Part shown: one piece after another, positions 1 to 8,455 of the stretch
Numbering within the stretch: position 1 is the stretch's first letter
Layout of the letters: each line of letters opens with the position of its first letter
Assembly: GCA_018066175.1 (NCBI GenBank)
Contig: JAGHRV010000002.1
Coordinates: 1 to 37,823 of the forward strand
DNA from: Candidatus Colicola equi
Lineage (GTDB): Bacteria; Bacteroidota; Bacteroidia; Bacteroidales; Paludibacteraceae
Direction of reading: 5' to 3'
DNA: 37,823 nucleotides
Program-made: the position numbers and the translations under genes
Notes under the pieces: model-generated
The model's database searches: none
Told to the model about the DNA's origin: nothing
The model's input: the letters and a program-made list of their open reading frames with translations, nothing else

Positions 1-219
1 ATCGAAAAAGACGCTGAGCACAATCCTTATCATGAATGGATTAGTTGCTATGCCTCGGATTTAATGGATGAAGGTGTACTGAATGCACTTAAACTAATCA
101 ACTTATTGGCAGATAATGAATCGCCAATACGTCAAAAACAAATGTTAGACGCATTCCTTATCGCCACAGAGATGGAGTATGTCTTTTGGGATCAGGCTTA
201 TTCTCCTCAAAGCACCTAA
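1..219 (+). CDS. tenA: TenA-family thiaminase II, C-terminal part (5' end outside window)
   Basis: The frame is open from the first base and ends with TAA at 217-219, giving the last 72 residues of a protein. The text NPYHEWISCYAS followed about 45 residues later by TEMEYVFWDQAY is the C-terminal signature of the TenA/thiaminase II family, whose members hydrolyse aminopyrimidine thiamine breakdown products (salvage) or cleave thiamine. The glutamate of the EYVFWDQAY segment corresponds to the conserved C-terminal active-site glutamate of the family. Typical members are about 215-230 residues, so roughly two thirds lies upstream of the window. Thiamine-pathway neighbours cannot be seen, so salvage rather than degradation is an inference from the family. 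Confidence 0.88.
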   Translation: MEKDAEHNPYHEWISCYASDLMDEGVLNALKLINLLADNESPIRQKQMLDAFLIATEMEYVFWDQAYSPQST

Positions 220-253
220 TATTTAGGACTCGCACGGTGAAGCAGATTATGTC

Positions 254-478
254 GGTGCGTCGCGCTACCCTGTACGCGTTCGTTGCACCATGGCTCTGTG
301 AGCCAGCGGAGTGCCGCACATTCTCCTGTTCGCTTATTTTTCCTTCTTAGGCGGAAGCCGCTTCTCCCGTTCCGTCGGGAGAACGCTCCGCCCCACTCGG
401 TCCTCGAACAAGGGTTCTCATCCACATCGGGAAACACCACGAAGAAAGCCACCCCGTAAAGGATGGCTTCTTGTGGTG
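254..478. other. GC-rich gene-free stretch of consecutive stem-loops between tenA and tRNA-Lys
   Basis: No convincing gene lies between 220 and 473, and the base composition is clearly richer in GC than the flanks. Several perfect or near-perfect inverted repeats follow one another: GGTGC 254-258 with GCACC 285-289 enclosing a CGCG pair (261-264, 275-278); TGGCTC 291-296 with GAGCCA 300-305; GCGG 306-309 with CCGC 314-317; GCGG 351-354 with CCGC 358-361; TTCTCCCG 362-369 with CGGGAGAA 376-383; and a long imperfect stem from CACCAC 435-440 to GTGGTG 473-478, which overlaps the tRNA 3' end. It may be a structured RNA, a dispersed repeat, or the 3' processing/termination region of the tRNA. No stem is followed by a clear T-run on either strand, so a classical terminator is not well supported. 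Confidence 0.5.
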
Positions 479-549
479 TCCCCCGAGGGACTCGAACCCT
501 CGACCCATTGATTAAGAGTCAATTGCTCTACCAACTGAGCTAGGGAGAC
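474..549 (-). tRNA. tRNA-Lys (anticodon CUU)
   Basis: Read on the minus strand, a full cloverleaf forms. The acceptor stem is GTCTCCC pairing with GGGGGAC (one G-U pair). The D stem is GCTC/GAGC with an AGTTGGTA loop. The anticodon stem is ATTGA/TCAAT with loop CTCTTAA, giving anticodon CTT (Lys, codon AAG). The variable loop is GGGTC, and the T stem GAGGG/CCCTC closes the TTCGAGT loop. The discriminator A is followed by an encoded CCA at 476-474. The gene is preceded on its own strand by a good promoter about 60 bases upstream. Confidence 0.97.
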
Positions 550-610
550 TCGATTGCTTTTTGCAAGCGGAACTGAGCGATCTGTACGCTTGATTTCTCA
601 AAAGCGGGTG

Positions 611-642
611 CAAAGGTACTGCTTTTTTTTGACATGACCAAA
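611..642 (-). promoter_or_regulatory. Bacteroidetes-type promoter for tRNA-Lys
   Basis: On the minus strand, TTTG (642-639) is separated by exactly 20 bp from TACCTTTG (618-611), matching the TTTG/TAnnTTTG consensus of the Bacteroidetes primary sigma factor. The start of transcription would fall near 604, leaving a leader of about 55 bases before the tRNA. The promoter is back to back with that of the kinase-RapZ gene. Confidence 0.75.
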
Positions 643-668
643 TTTTTTACAAAAAAAATGCAAAAAAA

Positions 669-700
669 GTTGCAAATATCAGAAAAAAGTCGTACTTTTG
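669..700 (+). promoter_or_regulatory. Promoter of the kinase-RapZ/murU/addAB operon
   Basis: TTG at 670-672 (GTTG as the four-base -33 box) lies 20 bp before TACTTTTG at 693-700, a match to TAnnTTTG. Transcription would begin near 707, leaving only about a dozen bases before the ATG at 719. The in-frame TTG at 698 lies inside the -7 box, so it cannot be the start codon. Confidence 0.75.
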
Positions 701-718
701 TACCAAATTAGATTATCT

Positions 719-2077
719 ATGCAGCAAATAACCAATGGCGGAAGTAACCGCAAATACTTTAGGGCCGATGGATTTATCCATGTAGAAGGCACTAATCGCG
801 ACGAAAATCATGCCTTTATCACGATGGCTAAGCACTTTAAATCTCAGGGATTGAACGTGCCGGAAGTCTATCGCGTGAGTGAAGACGAAATGCAATATGA
901 CATAGAGGACTTAGGTAACGATATCCTTTTTGACCTCATCACCAATGGCCGCACCACCGGTCACTTCAGCCAGGAGGAGATAGACCTCCTTCGTGCAACT
1001 ATGCGCGCGCTGGCGCACTTCCAAATAAAAGGTGATCAAGGAATGGACTACAGCGTATGCTTCCCACAACCGGAATTCAATAGACGCAGCGTGATGTGGG
1101 ACCTGAACTACTGGAAGTACAGTTTCCTCAAAGCTACCGGCGTAGAGTTTCAAGAGGATAGGTTAGAGGATGATTTTGAAACGATGACCGATAGACTGCT
1201 GCAGGCTCCCATTCGTGCCTTTATGTACCGCGACTGCCAAAGTCGTAACATCATGATACACAACGGACAGCCTTACTTTATTGATTTTCAAGGCGGTCGC
1301 AAAGGTCCCGTCTATTACGACGTGGCATCTTTCCTATGGCAAGCCAAAGCTAATCTAAGCAACGAACTAAGAGACGAACTGATAGATGTCTATCTCAACG
1401 AACTGAAACACTATATATCGGTTGATTCAACGGCTTTCCGAACTACATTAAAACACTTTGTGCTCTTCCGAACGCTGCAGGTATTAGGGGCTTATGGTTT
1501 TAGAGGGTACTTTGAGAAAAAAACACACTTCTTGGAATCTGTGCCATTCGCCATTAACAACCTCAAGCAACTACTCGAGTGCAAGGATGGTTGGATGGCA
1601 CATGACTATCCGTATCTAACCGAAGTAATACGACACTTAATTGCCCATTTTGAATCGTCTCAGCCTGTTACCACTGCCGCCAACGGCCGATTAACAGTAC
1701 GTGTGTTCAGCTTTAGTTACAAGAAAGGTTTGCCCGAAGATATAAGCGGCAACGGAGGTGGATTCGTGTTTGATTGCCGAGCCATTCATAATCCGGGACG
1801 ATACGACGAATATAAACAACTGACCGGCAAGGACCAACCCGTAATCGACTTTATTGAACGCAATGGCGACATGAAGCCCTTCATGGAGGCAGCCTACCAA
1901 ATGGTTGATGCCAGCGTAAAGAAATACCTCGAACGCGGATTTACCAGCCTAATGGTGAGTTTCGGATGCACAGGAGGGCAACACCGCAGCGTATATGGCG
2001 CAGAACAAATGGCTAAACATCTAAGGGAGAACTTCGATGTGGACGTAATAGTAACCCATAAAGAAAGAGAAGAATGA
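719..2077 (+). CDS. Phosphotransferase (AmgK-like amino-sugar kinase) fused to a RapZ C-terminal domain
   Basis: This 452-residue protein has two parts. Residues 1 to about 300 are an aminoglycoside-phosphotransferase-fold kinase: GGSNRKYFR near the N-terminus, the catalytic loop YRDCQSRN with D172 and N177, and the metal-binding IDFQGGRKGPVYYD with D189. The IDFQ...GP..YD pattern resembles AmgK, the anomeric MurNAc/GlcNAc kinase of cell-wall recycling. From about R324 to the end is a RapZ C-terminal domain (SFSYKKG, FDCRAIHNPG, FGCTGGQHRS at 415-424) without the RapZ N-terminal P-loop domain. In E. coli this domain binds glucosamine-6-phosphate. The gene overlaps a MurU-like nucleotidyltransferase by four bases, which supports a role in recycling muramic sugars to the UDP form. 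The start is the ATG at 719, because an upstream TTG is inside the promoter. The kinase substrate is inferred, not shown. Confidence 0.85.
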   Translation: MQQITNGGSNRKYFRADGFIHVEGTNRDENHAFITMAKHFKSQGLNVPEVYRVSEDEMQYDIEDLGNDILFDLITNGRTTGHFSQEEIDLLRATMRALAHFQIKGDQGMDYSVCFPQPEFNRRSVMWDLNYWKYSFLKATGVEFQEDRLEDDFETMTDRLLQAPIRAFMYRDCQSRNIMIHNGQPYFIDFQGGRKGPVYYDVASFLWQAKANLSNELRDELIDVYLNELKHYISVDSTAFRTTLKHFVLFRTLQVLGAYGFRGYFEKKTHFLESVPFAINNLKQLLECKDGWMAHDYPYLTEVIRHLIAHFESSQPVTTAANGRLTVRVFSFSYKKGLPEDISGNGGGFVFDCRAIHNPGRYDEYKQLTGKDQPVIDFIERNGDMKPFMEAAYQMVDASVKKYLERGFTSLMVSFGCTGGQHRSVYGAEQMAKHLRENFDVDVIVTHKEREE

Positions 2078-2796
2078 AAGCGATGATCTTTGCTGCCGGA
2101 TTGGGCACTCGCCTCAAACCGCTAACCGATAATATGCCTAAAGCCTTGGTGCCATTGACCGGCAAGAGCCTTTTGCAATGGCAAGTGGAGAAACTCATGC
2201 AAGCAGGTATAAGCGATATCATCGTTAATATACATCATAAAGGTGATATGATCATCGACTCCATCCAATCACAGCACGGGTGGGGAGCCAATATAACTAT
2301 TTCTGACGAACGGGAACGGCTATTAGATACAGGAGGAGGCGTGTTAAAGGTGAAAGGAGAAGGACTAAAGGATGAAAAGTTATTAGTGTGCAATGTGGAT
2401 ATACTAAGCAATATAGACTTAGAGCAGTTGGTACATTCGGCTGGGCAGGAAAATACTTTGGTGGTCAGCGAACGTCCTACACAACGATACTTATGCTTTG
2501 ACGAAGACGGCTACTTATGTGGTTGGACCAATATCGCTACTGGTCAACTGCGTGGCAAGGACGGACAACATCTCGCCTATAGCGGAATGGCAATACTACA
2601 AAGTAGTATGGATAAATACTTGAAAATGGTGGCAGCCGAAAAAGGAGACGTGTTCGGATTAGTGGACGTGTATTTGAAAGCTGCAGAATGTGGCGAGAAA
2701 ATAAAAGCCTATATACCAACCAACTACCGCATGATGGATGTCGGTAAATACGACCAATTAGAGCAAGCCGAACAATTTGCACAACAACTAATGTGA
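2074..2796 (+). CDS. murU: Sugar-phosphate nucleotidyltransferase, MurU-like
   Basis: The 240-residue protein begins with the nucleotide-binding signature GLGTRLKPLTDNMPKALVP, where the G-x-G-T-R and P-K residues bind the NTP phosphates. It continues with DTGGGVL, the likely metal-binding aspartate in CNVDIL, and DVGKYDQLEQAE at the C-terminus. Length and the DTGGG segment fit MurU, which makes UDP-MurNAc from MurNAc-1-phosphate and UTP in the fosfomycin-insensitive recycling route. Other short members of the family (ADP-heptose, CDP-glycerol or glucose-1-phosphate types) cannot be excluded on sequence alone. The preceding AmgK-like kinase, whose stop overlaps this start as ATGA, makes MurU the best reading. 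It is followed one base later by the addA-like gene in the same operon. Confidence 0.75.
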   Translation: MKAMIFAAGLGTRLKPLTDNMPKALVPLTGKSLLQWQVEKLMQAGISDIIVNIHHKGDMIIDSIQSQHGWGANITISDERERLLDTGGGVLKVKGEGLKDEKLLVCNVDILSNIDLEQLVHSAGQENTLVVSERPTQRYLCFDEDGYLCGWTNIATGQLRGKDGQHLAYSGMAILQSSMDKYLKMVAAEKGDVFGLVDVYLKAAECGEKIKAYIPTNYRMMDVGKYDQLEQAEQFAQQLM

Positions 2797-2797
2797 T

Positions 2798-5668
2798 ATG
2801 AAGAGTTTGACCTTATGTAAGGCTTCGGCAGGAAGCGGCAAGACATTTACTTTGGCAGCGCACTATGTGGCGTTGCTATTGAGCGGAGAGAGTTTTCGCT
2901 CCATCTTAGCCGTGACCTTCACCAATAAGGCTACCGAGGAGATGAAGAAGCGTATCCTTACCTATTTATACGCCATCGCCAATGGTCAGGGTGGGGACTT
3001 CTTAGCCAAAGTGCAATCCATCAGACATGAGATGGGTACACTCTCGGACCATGAATCCGAGTATGATGTGGCACAACGAGCCAGACAGCAATATGAGGCC
3101 ATCTTAGCCGACTATGACCGGTTTAATATCAGCACCATTGATGCCTTCCTACAAGTCCTACTGCAAGGGATGGCTTATACAATAGGCACCGCTGCCGGAT
3201 ATGCCGTGGATATAGATTCGGACCATGCCATTCGATTAGCCGTAGAGCAATTACTATCTACCCATATAGACGAACAAGAGGGACTGAAAGAAACCATTGC
3301 GACGTACCTGAATAAACAGTTAGACGAAGAGCAAAAATGGGATGTGCGAGACCAACTAATCGGAATAGCTAAGGAACTATACCGTGAGAGCGTACAGATG
3401 AACGAAGCCGATATCGTACTGGACCGAAATATCATTGCCGGTTATATCCAAGCCATGCAACAAGAGCAGGCCGAAGGCAAGGAAGTAACCATGGAGCACT
3501 TAGGCGAACTGATGCTGCTGTCCTACATTGCCTACCGCATCGATGTGAATGAGGCCGAGAGTAATAGCGTATTACTTGCCAAAACCGCCCATATCCTACA
3601 TGCCGCCTTACAACCGGGCGATGCAGACTTTATCTTAGAAAAAGTAGGTATCCGCTATCGGCACATCATGTTGGATGAGTTCCAAGACACCAGTACCTTG
3701 CAATGGGATAATTTCCTACATCTGATTCAAGAGCTATTAGCCGGTGGAGGCACAACCCTCATTGTAGGCGATATCAAGCAAAGCATATATCGCTGGCGTA
3801 ATGGCGATTGGCACATCATGGCATCCCTCAATAGCCACAATCCCATCTTAGGCAACTATATCGAAGAACAACCTTTAGTAACTAATTATCGGTCGCGAAA
3901 GGAGGTTGTGGAGTTTAATTTAGAGGTCTTCGCAGAACGATACAACGAACAATGGGATAAGGGTCATATTGAAAAATACTACCGAGTAGGCTCTAAGGAG
4001 GGTGGGTATGTGCAGTTAAGATGGTACCCGTATTCAGTAGCCCGAATGACGGCTAAGAAAGATGGTACAATGCCATCGGAAGCGGTAATGAACTTGCGCT
4101 CAGACAGTCAAAAACAAGCCTGCGTGGAGGATATGCTCAAGCAGATAGAAGAGCACTTGGCTGCCGGAGAAAAACCGCAAGATATGCTGATCCTGATTCG
4201 TGTCAAGAGCCAAGTAGATGATATCCTAAAAGAACATCAAGCCTTGGCTGCAACCGGACACTATCCACAATTAGCCACCCACCGATTAGTATCTAACGAG
4301 AGTTACTTACTGCGTGCCTCCAAAAGTGTACAAGCCATCATGGCTGCTCTGCAGTATATAGATCGTCGTGACTTGGCTGCGCGGCATTTCGTCCACCTCC
4401 AATGCCCAACGATTGACCTGCAACGATTAGACGAATTAGATAAACGAATGCCATTATCCTTCCTTATCGAGGAAGTAATCAGAATATGTATATGCCACAA
4501 TGGCCAGTACCAAGGCGATGACATTGCATACTTGAACTGCTTCAAAGATAAAGTGCGTGAGTTTGTGTCCCAATATGGCAGTTCACTAACCGAATTACTG
4601 AGGTACTGGGACGACAAGATGCAAAACGATGCCATCCCATCCACAGACACCGGCGATATACGCATTATGACCATCCATGCCGCCAAAGGATTAGAAGCCA
4701 AGAATGTGTTTGTGCCCTTCTGTAATTGGAAGATGGAGGAAGATAAACACGGTTCATTACTATGGTGCCAAGCGGCGCATCAACCCTCCGACACGAATTA
4801 TCACCTCAAACAAGTGCCTATCTCGCAGAGCAGCCAGATGATTACAAGCGGTTATGCACAGCCATATCAGGAGGAACATGATAATCAGCGATTGGATAAT
4901 ACCAACCTGCTATACGTAGCCCTAACTCGCGCTGCCGACCGACTATATGTCTATTGCCCGATTACTTACACGGCCAAGATAGAAGGTGAGCCAACTGCGG
5001 CACACTTGCTGCTGATGGATAGGGAACAACTAACCAACCTCAAGGATATGTGGGAAAACTGGACCACGGATAAAGATAGATTTGCCGAATGGACAGCCGG
5101 AGATAAAACCTTACCTGCATCCGTTAGTCAAAAGTCAGGGGAGATGGTTGAACCCTTTAGCTTTGCTGACGCGGACGAAGAAACCGCTACTTTCTTTAGC
5201 GAAAACGAACATATCACCTTCCGACAATCACAAGAGGCTAAGAATGGCAATAGAGATTTTGGTACATTATGCCACGATATCATGGCACATATCCAGTACA
5301 AAGCCGATGCCCCGCACGTGCTAAATGCCTTTATGGCACAAGGTTTGATTCAATCCAAAGAGGAATATGAACATATAGAACAGGCACTCTTAGATATATG
5401 GCAACACCCACAAATGGCGGAGTTCTTTAACGAGAAATGGACTATATGGAGCGAACGCACGATTCTGCCGGACGATTTCCGACCGGACCGTGTGATGGTG
5501 GACGAAACAAAAAAAGAAGCTATCGTACTGGACTATAAGTTTGGTAGGATGCGTGAGGAATATTATGATCAGGTCAAACACTATATGATCTTGATTCAAG
5601 AAATGGGATATAGTGTCAGAGGATGTATATGGTTGGCTAAAAAGCAAGAATTACTATGGATTTCTTAG
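2798..5668 (+). CDS. addA: AddA-like UvrD-family helicase with C-terminal nuclease domain
   Basis: The 956-residue protein is a superfamily 1A helicase. The Walker A motif ASAGSGKT is at residues 9-16, and TFTNKATEEM is motif Ia. LDEFQD with D293 is motif II, followed by GDIKQSIYRWRNGD as motif III, TIHAAKGLE as motif V and YVALTRAADRLYVY as motif VI. The last 150 residues form a PD-(D/E)XK nuclease of the RecB type (D897 in FRPDR, D912-Y-K914). Together with the next gene it should form the AddAB complex that resects double-strand ends for RecA-dependent repair and degrades foreign linear DNA. It is shorter than Firmicutes AddA (about 1,200 residues). It overlaps the next gene by 13 bases, indicating translational coupling. 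Confidence 0.88.
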   Translation: MKSLTLCKASAGSGKTFTLAAHYVALLLSGESFRSILAVTFTNKATEEMKKRILTYLYAIANGQGGDFLAKVQSIRHEMGTLSDHESEYDVAQRARQQYEAILADYDRFNISTIDAFLQVLLQGMAYTIGTAAGYAVDIDSDHAIRLAVEQLLSTHIDEQEGLKETIATYLNKQLDEEQKWDVRDQLIGIAKELYRESVQMNEADIVLDRNIIAGYIQAMQQEQAEGKEVTMEHLGELMLLSYIAYRIDVNEAESNSVLLAKTAHILHAALQPGDADFILEKVGIRYRHIMLDEFQDTSTLQWDNFLHLIQELLAGGGTTLIVGDIKQSIYRWRNGDWHIMASLNSHNPILGNYIEEQPLVTNYRSRKEVVEFNLEVFAERYNEQWDKGHIEKYYRVGSKEGGYVQLRWYPYSVARMTAKKDGTMPSEAVMNLRSDSQKQACVEDMLKQIEEHLAAGEKPQDMLILIRVKSQVDDILKEHQALAATGHYPQLATHRLVSNESYLLRASKSVQAIMAALQYIDRRDLAARHFVHLQCPTIDLQRLDELDKRMPLSFLIEEVIRICICHNGQYQGDDIAYLNCFKDKVREFVSQYGSSLTELLRYWDDKMQNDAIPSTDTGDIRIMTIHAAKGLEAKNVFVPFCNWKMEEDKHGSLLWCQAAHQPSDTNYHLKQVPISQSSQMITSGYAQPYQEEHDNQRLDNTNLLYVALTRAADRLYVYCPITYTAKIEGEPTAAHLLLMDREQLTNLKDMWENWTTDKDRFAEWTAGDKTLPASVSQKSGEMVEPFSFADADEETATFFSENEHITFRQSQEAKNGNRDFGTLCHDIMAHIQYKADAPHVLNAFMAQGLIQSKEEYEHIEQALLDIWQHPQMAEFFNEKWTIWSERTILPDDFRPDRVMVDETKKEAIVLDYKFGRMREEYYDQVKHYMILIQEMGYSVRGCIWLAKKQELLWIS

Positions 5669-8379
5669 GGTTAGTATGCAACGATTTGATAGCTCGTGTG
5701 GGTTTTGAGCACTTGCGCGACTACACGGTGGTCTTTCCGATGAACCGTGCTACGCTTTTTATGCGCGAAAAAATGCGTATCGCTATTCGTGAACAATACG
5801 GGAAACCTTGCTTGGCTCCGGAATTCACCACTATTAGCGGTTTGGTAGATGATTTAAGTAGTTTGCATAATGAGGACGAAATACTATCTGTCAGCCGGTT
5901 ATATACCATCTTTAAAGACGAAACACAATCCTCCATGTCAATGGATGTGTTCTACAACTGGGGACGGCAGTTACTGCAGGACTTCAGCAATGTCGATATG
6001 GCATTAGTGGATGCCGATGCACTATTCAGTAATAGCGTATATGCCCATACGTTAGAATCAGATAACCTTCCCGAAGAAACCAAAGCCCGACTACAGGAAT
6101 TACTAGGCCGTCACGCCTTGTCGGAAGAACGTATTTTGATGAAAGATAGTTATCAGCAGGATTTTGAACAACTATGGCTGCATCTGCCTACTATTTACCA
6201 TCGATTTATACAGCAACAATCGCAGGACGGAGTAGGGAGCTCTGGTGCTAGATTACGTCAAGTAGTAGAGCATATCAACGATATGGATTTAGGTGATAGA
6301 CATTTCGTATTCGTGGGATTCAACTACCTACTTAAAGGAGAGAAAGCATTGATGCTGTCCCTAAAAGACAGAAGTCTTTTCTACTGGGATTATAACCCGA
6401 CCTTCCATACCAATAAGGATGCTTACCGCTTTATCCGCCAACATATTGCAGATGGACTTACCAATAGTACGCCAAATCAAGATACACCTGCCAATCAACA
6501 ACCAATTACACTAATGGTTACTGCCGGAAATAATGCGCAAGCCCAATACGTACATCAATGGTTGCAGGATAAAAAAGGTCCGACTGCCGTTGTCATAGCG
6601 GACGAAGGAATGTTAGAGCCGGTTATTTATGCATTGCCTAATTCGGTTGCCGAACATGTCAATATAACCAAAGGATATCCCCTGCGTAACACACAAGTCT
6701 TCTATGAGATTATCAAGTACCTAATGGACCCCAAAAATGATAAAACGGAGGCTGAAACGAATTATGCCGGCGTGTTGGAACGCTTAATGGAGCATATCAA
6801 TCCATCACCTACCGACCCATTATTAGTAGAAGAACCTGAAAATAATGACCCTCTGCCACCTAAGGCTTGGCAGCAATTGCTGACGGAGGAAAGTCTCTAT
6901 CAGGCAACGAAAGTCATCAGTCACTATATACGATTGATGAAGCAAAGCGTCTTAGACCAAATAGAAGACCTCAAAACACTCCGTAACTTATTGCGACGCC
7001 ACCTGGAAAGTCTATCCTTGCCATTCCATGGCGAACCGGTCACAGATATCCAAGTAATGGGCGTGTTAGAGACGCGAGTGCTGGATTTTCAACATCTACT
7101 GATACTCAATGTGGAAGAAGGAGTAGTGCCACAAAAGAAACAGGATATAAGTTTTATCCCTTATTACCTGCGCAAATACTATGGCTTAGAAACCAACGAC
7201 GAGTCGGCTGCCGCATATGCCTATAACTTCTTCCGATTGCTGCGTCGCTCCGAGGATGTGACGATTCTATTCTCCGAAGCAACTACGGCGACCGGCAAAA
7301 AATCCATGTCTCGCTTCCTAATGCAAATACTGACATCGGATGAGTTTAAGGTTACCAAAAAACGCTTAGTGGAATCTTGCCAAATTCATGATAAAGCGGT
7401 ACAATTGATAGACCCGGACCGCAAGAGCCTATTAGAGAAATGGGAAAAAGAGCAGAAACAAAATAAGCACCTGTCGCCATCGGCTATCAATACGTACTTA
7501 GACTGCAAGATGCGCTTTTACCTGCAGTATATCTTGGGACTAACCGAAACACCCAAACCATCGCCCATCTTAGCCGCTAACGAAATAGGTTCGCTTATCC
7601 ATGCTACGATACGCTCTGCATACAAATCTATCTGTCCTACTTTGCCGGCTAATGTGAGTGCCGAAGCCATTGCGGACTTCCTTGCTCACGAACAACGGAT
7701 ACAACAGGCCTTAATAGATGGATACACCTTGTTGAATAATGATTACCATAGTATTCATCCGGAGGAGACAGAACACTACAAGCAACAAGAACATATCGTG
7801 GAGAATATCGTTGTCTTGTCCCACTTGCGCAAGGTGCTGAATAACGACATGGAAACCATACTTAACGAAGGAGCACTAACATTTGTCATGATGGAGGATA
7901 GCTGCTATACTTCTGTGCCGGTATTAACCAATCATGGTACGATTGTTTCGGTGGCTGTAGGGGGTATCGTGGACCGCTTAGATAGGATTCAAGGCACTAC
8001 TCGCATCATTGACTATAAAACAGGATTGTATGATGCCAAGAAGATGACATCCAATTCCATTCAAGACCTATTTAACCCGGATAAAACACAACCTTACGTA
8101 CTACAATTGCTTACATACTGCTTGGCTGCTCAAGAAACCAAGAAATCAGCCAATCCCATTATGCCGGGCTTACTATTCACAGGCAAGAACTTGCGCTCGT
8201 TTGACCCACATCTGTCCATCAATAAAGTGCCCATAACGGACTTTGCTCAGCAATGTCAAACTGAGTTCGCCGCAGGATTGAAGGAACTGGTATCCGAGAT
8301 TGTTAATACGGAGTCATTCCCCAAAAATGAGTCAAAAAACTGCTCAGAATACTGTCCGTTTAGACATTTATGCTATTAA
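5656..8379 (+). CDS. addB: AddB-like exonuclease subunit with predicted iron-sulfur cluster
   Basis: The 907-residue protein begins with a degenerate helicase-like region (YTVVFPMNRATLFM) lacking a Walker A motif. It ends in a PD-(D/E)XK nuclease with D773 (GGIVDRLDR) and D786-Y-K788 (IIDYKTG). Four cysteines frame the nuclease: C617 in YLDCKMRFYLQY, then C896, C900 and C906 in the final residues. This arrangement is known from AddB, where the four cysteines hold a 4Fe-4S cluster that staples the nuclease domain. The spacing here is C-x3-C-x5-C. It is the partner of the preceding AddA-like helicase, whose reading frame it overlaps. The divergent N-terminal half is normal for AddB. Role in recombinational repair is inferred from the family. 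Confidence 0.82.
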   Translation: MDFLGLVCNDLIARVGFEHLRDYTVVFPMNRATLFMREKMRIAIREQYGKPCLAPEFTTISGLVDDLSSLHNEDEILSVSRLYTIFKDETQSSMSMDVFYNWGRQLLQDFSNVDMALVDADALFSNSVYAHTLESDNLPEETKARLQELLGRHALSEERILMKDSYQQDFEQLWLHLPTIYHRFIQQQSQDGVGSSGARLRQVVEHINDMDLGDRHFVFVGFNYLLKGEKALMLSLKDRSLFYWDYNPTFHTNKDAYRFIRQHIADGLTNSTPNQDTPANQQPITLMVTAGNNAQAQYVHQWLQDKKGPTAVVIADEGMLEPVIYALPNSVAEHVNITKGYPLRNTQVFYEIIKYLMDPKNDKTEAETNYAGVLERLMEHINPSPTDPLLVEEPENNDPLPPKAWQQLLTEESLYQATKVISHYIRLMKQSVLDQIEDLKTLRNLLRRHLESLSLPFHGEPVTDIQVMGVLETRVLDFQHLLILNVEEGVVPQKKQDISFIPYYLRKYYGLETNDESAAAYAYNFFRLLRRSEDVTILFSEATTATGKKSMSRFLMQILTSDEFKVTKKRLVESCQIHDKAVQLIDPDRKSLLEKWEKEQKQNKHLSPSAINTYLDCKMRFYLQYILGLTETPKPSPILAANEIGSLIHATIRSAYKSICPTLPANVSAEAIADFLAHEQRIQQALIDGYTLLNNDYHSIHPEETEHYKQQEHIVENIVVLSHLRKVLNNDMETILNEGALTFVMMEDSCYTSVPVLTNHGTIVSVAVGGIVDRLDRIQGTTRIIDYKTGLYDAKKMTSNSIQDLFNPDKTQPYVLQLLTYCLAAQETKKSANPIMPGLLFTGKNLRSFDPHLSINKVPITDFAQQCQTEFAAGLKELVSEIVNTESFPKNESKNCSEYCPFRHLCY

Positions 8380-8391
8380 ATAATAATTAAA

Positions 8392-8423
8392 TTTGCATAT
8401 ATGCGAATTTATTTGTACCTTTG
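8392..8423 (+). promoter_or_regulatory. Promoter of the ROK kinase/deacetylase operon, with near-palindromic -33 region
   Basis: TTTG at 8392-8395 and TACCTTTG at 8416-8423 are 20 bp apart. The -33 box is the left arm of a 16-bp near-palindrome at 8392-8407 (TTTGCATATATGCGAA, one mismatch in the right arm). The V-ATPase promoter has the same element in perfect form. The leader to the ATG at 8456 is about 25 bases. Confidence 0.78.
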
Positions 8424-8455
8424 CAGCAGAAAATTAACTTAAAATCAAATTATAT

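Noticed and set aside
216..511. Overlapping open frames on both strands (78 and 66 residues) between tenA and the tRNA
   Set aside because: They are Arg/Ser/Pro-rich, overlap the tRNA or stem-loops, have no family resemblance and arise from the GC-rich repeats.
698..718. TTG start adding seven residues to the kinase-RapZ protein
   Set aside because: The TTG is part of the -7 promoter box and would lie upstream of the transcription start.
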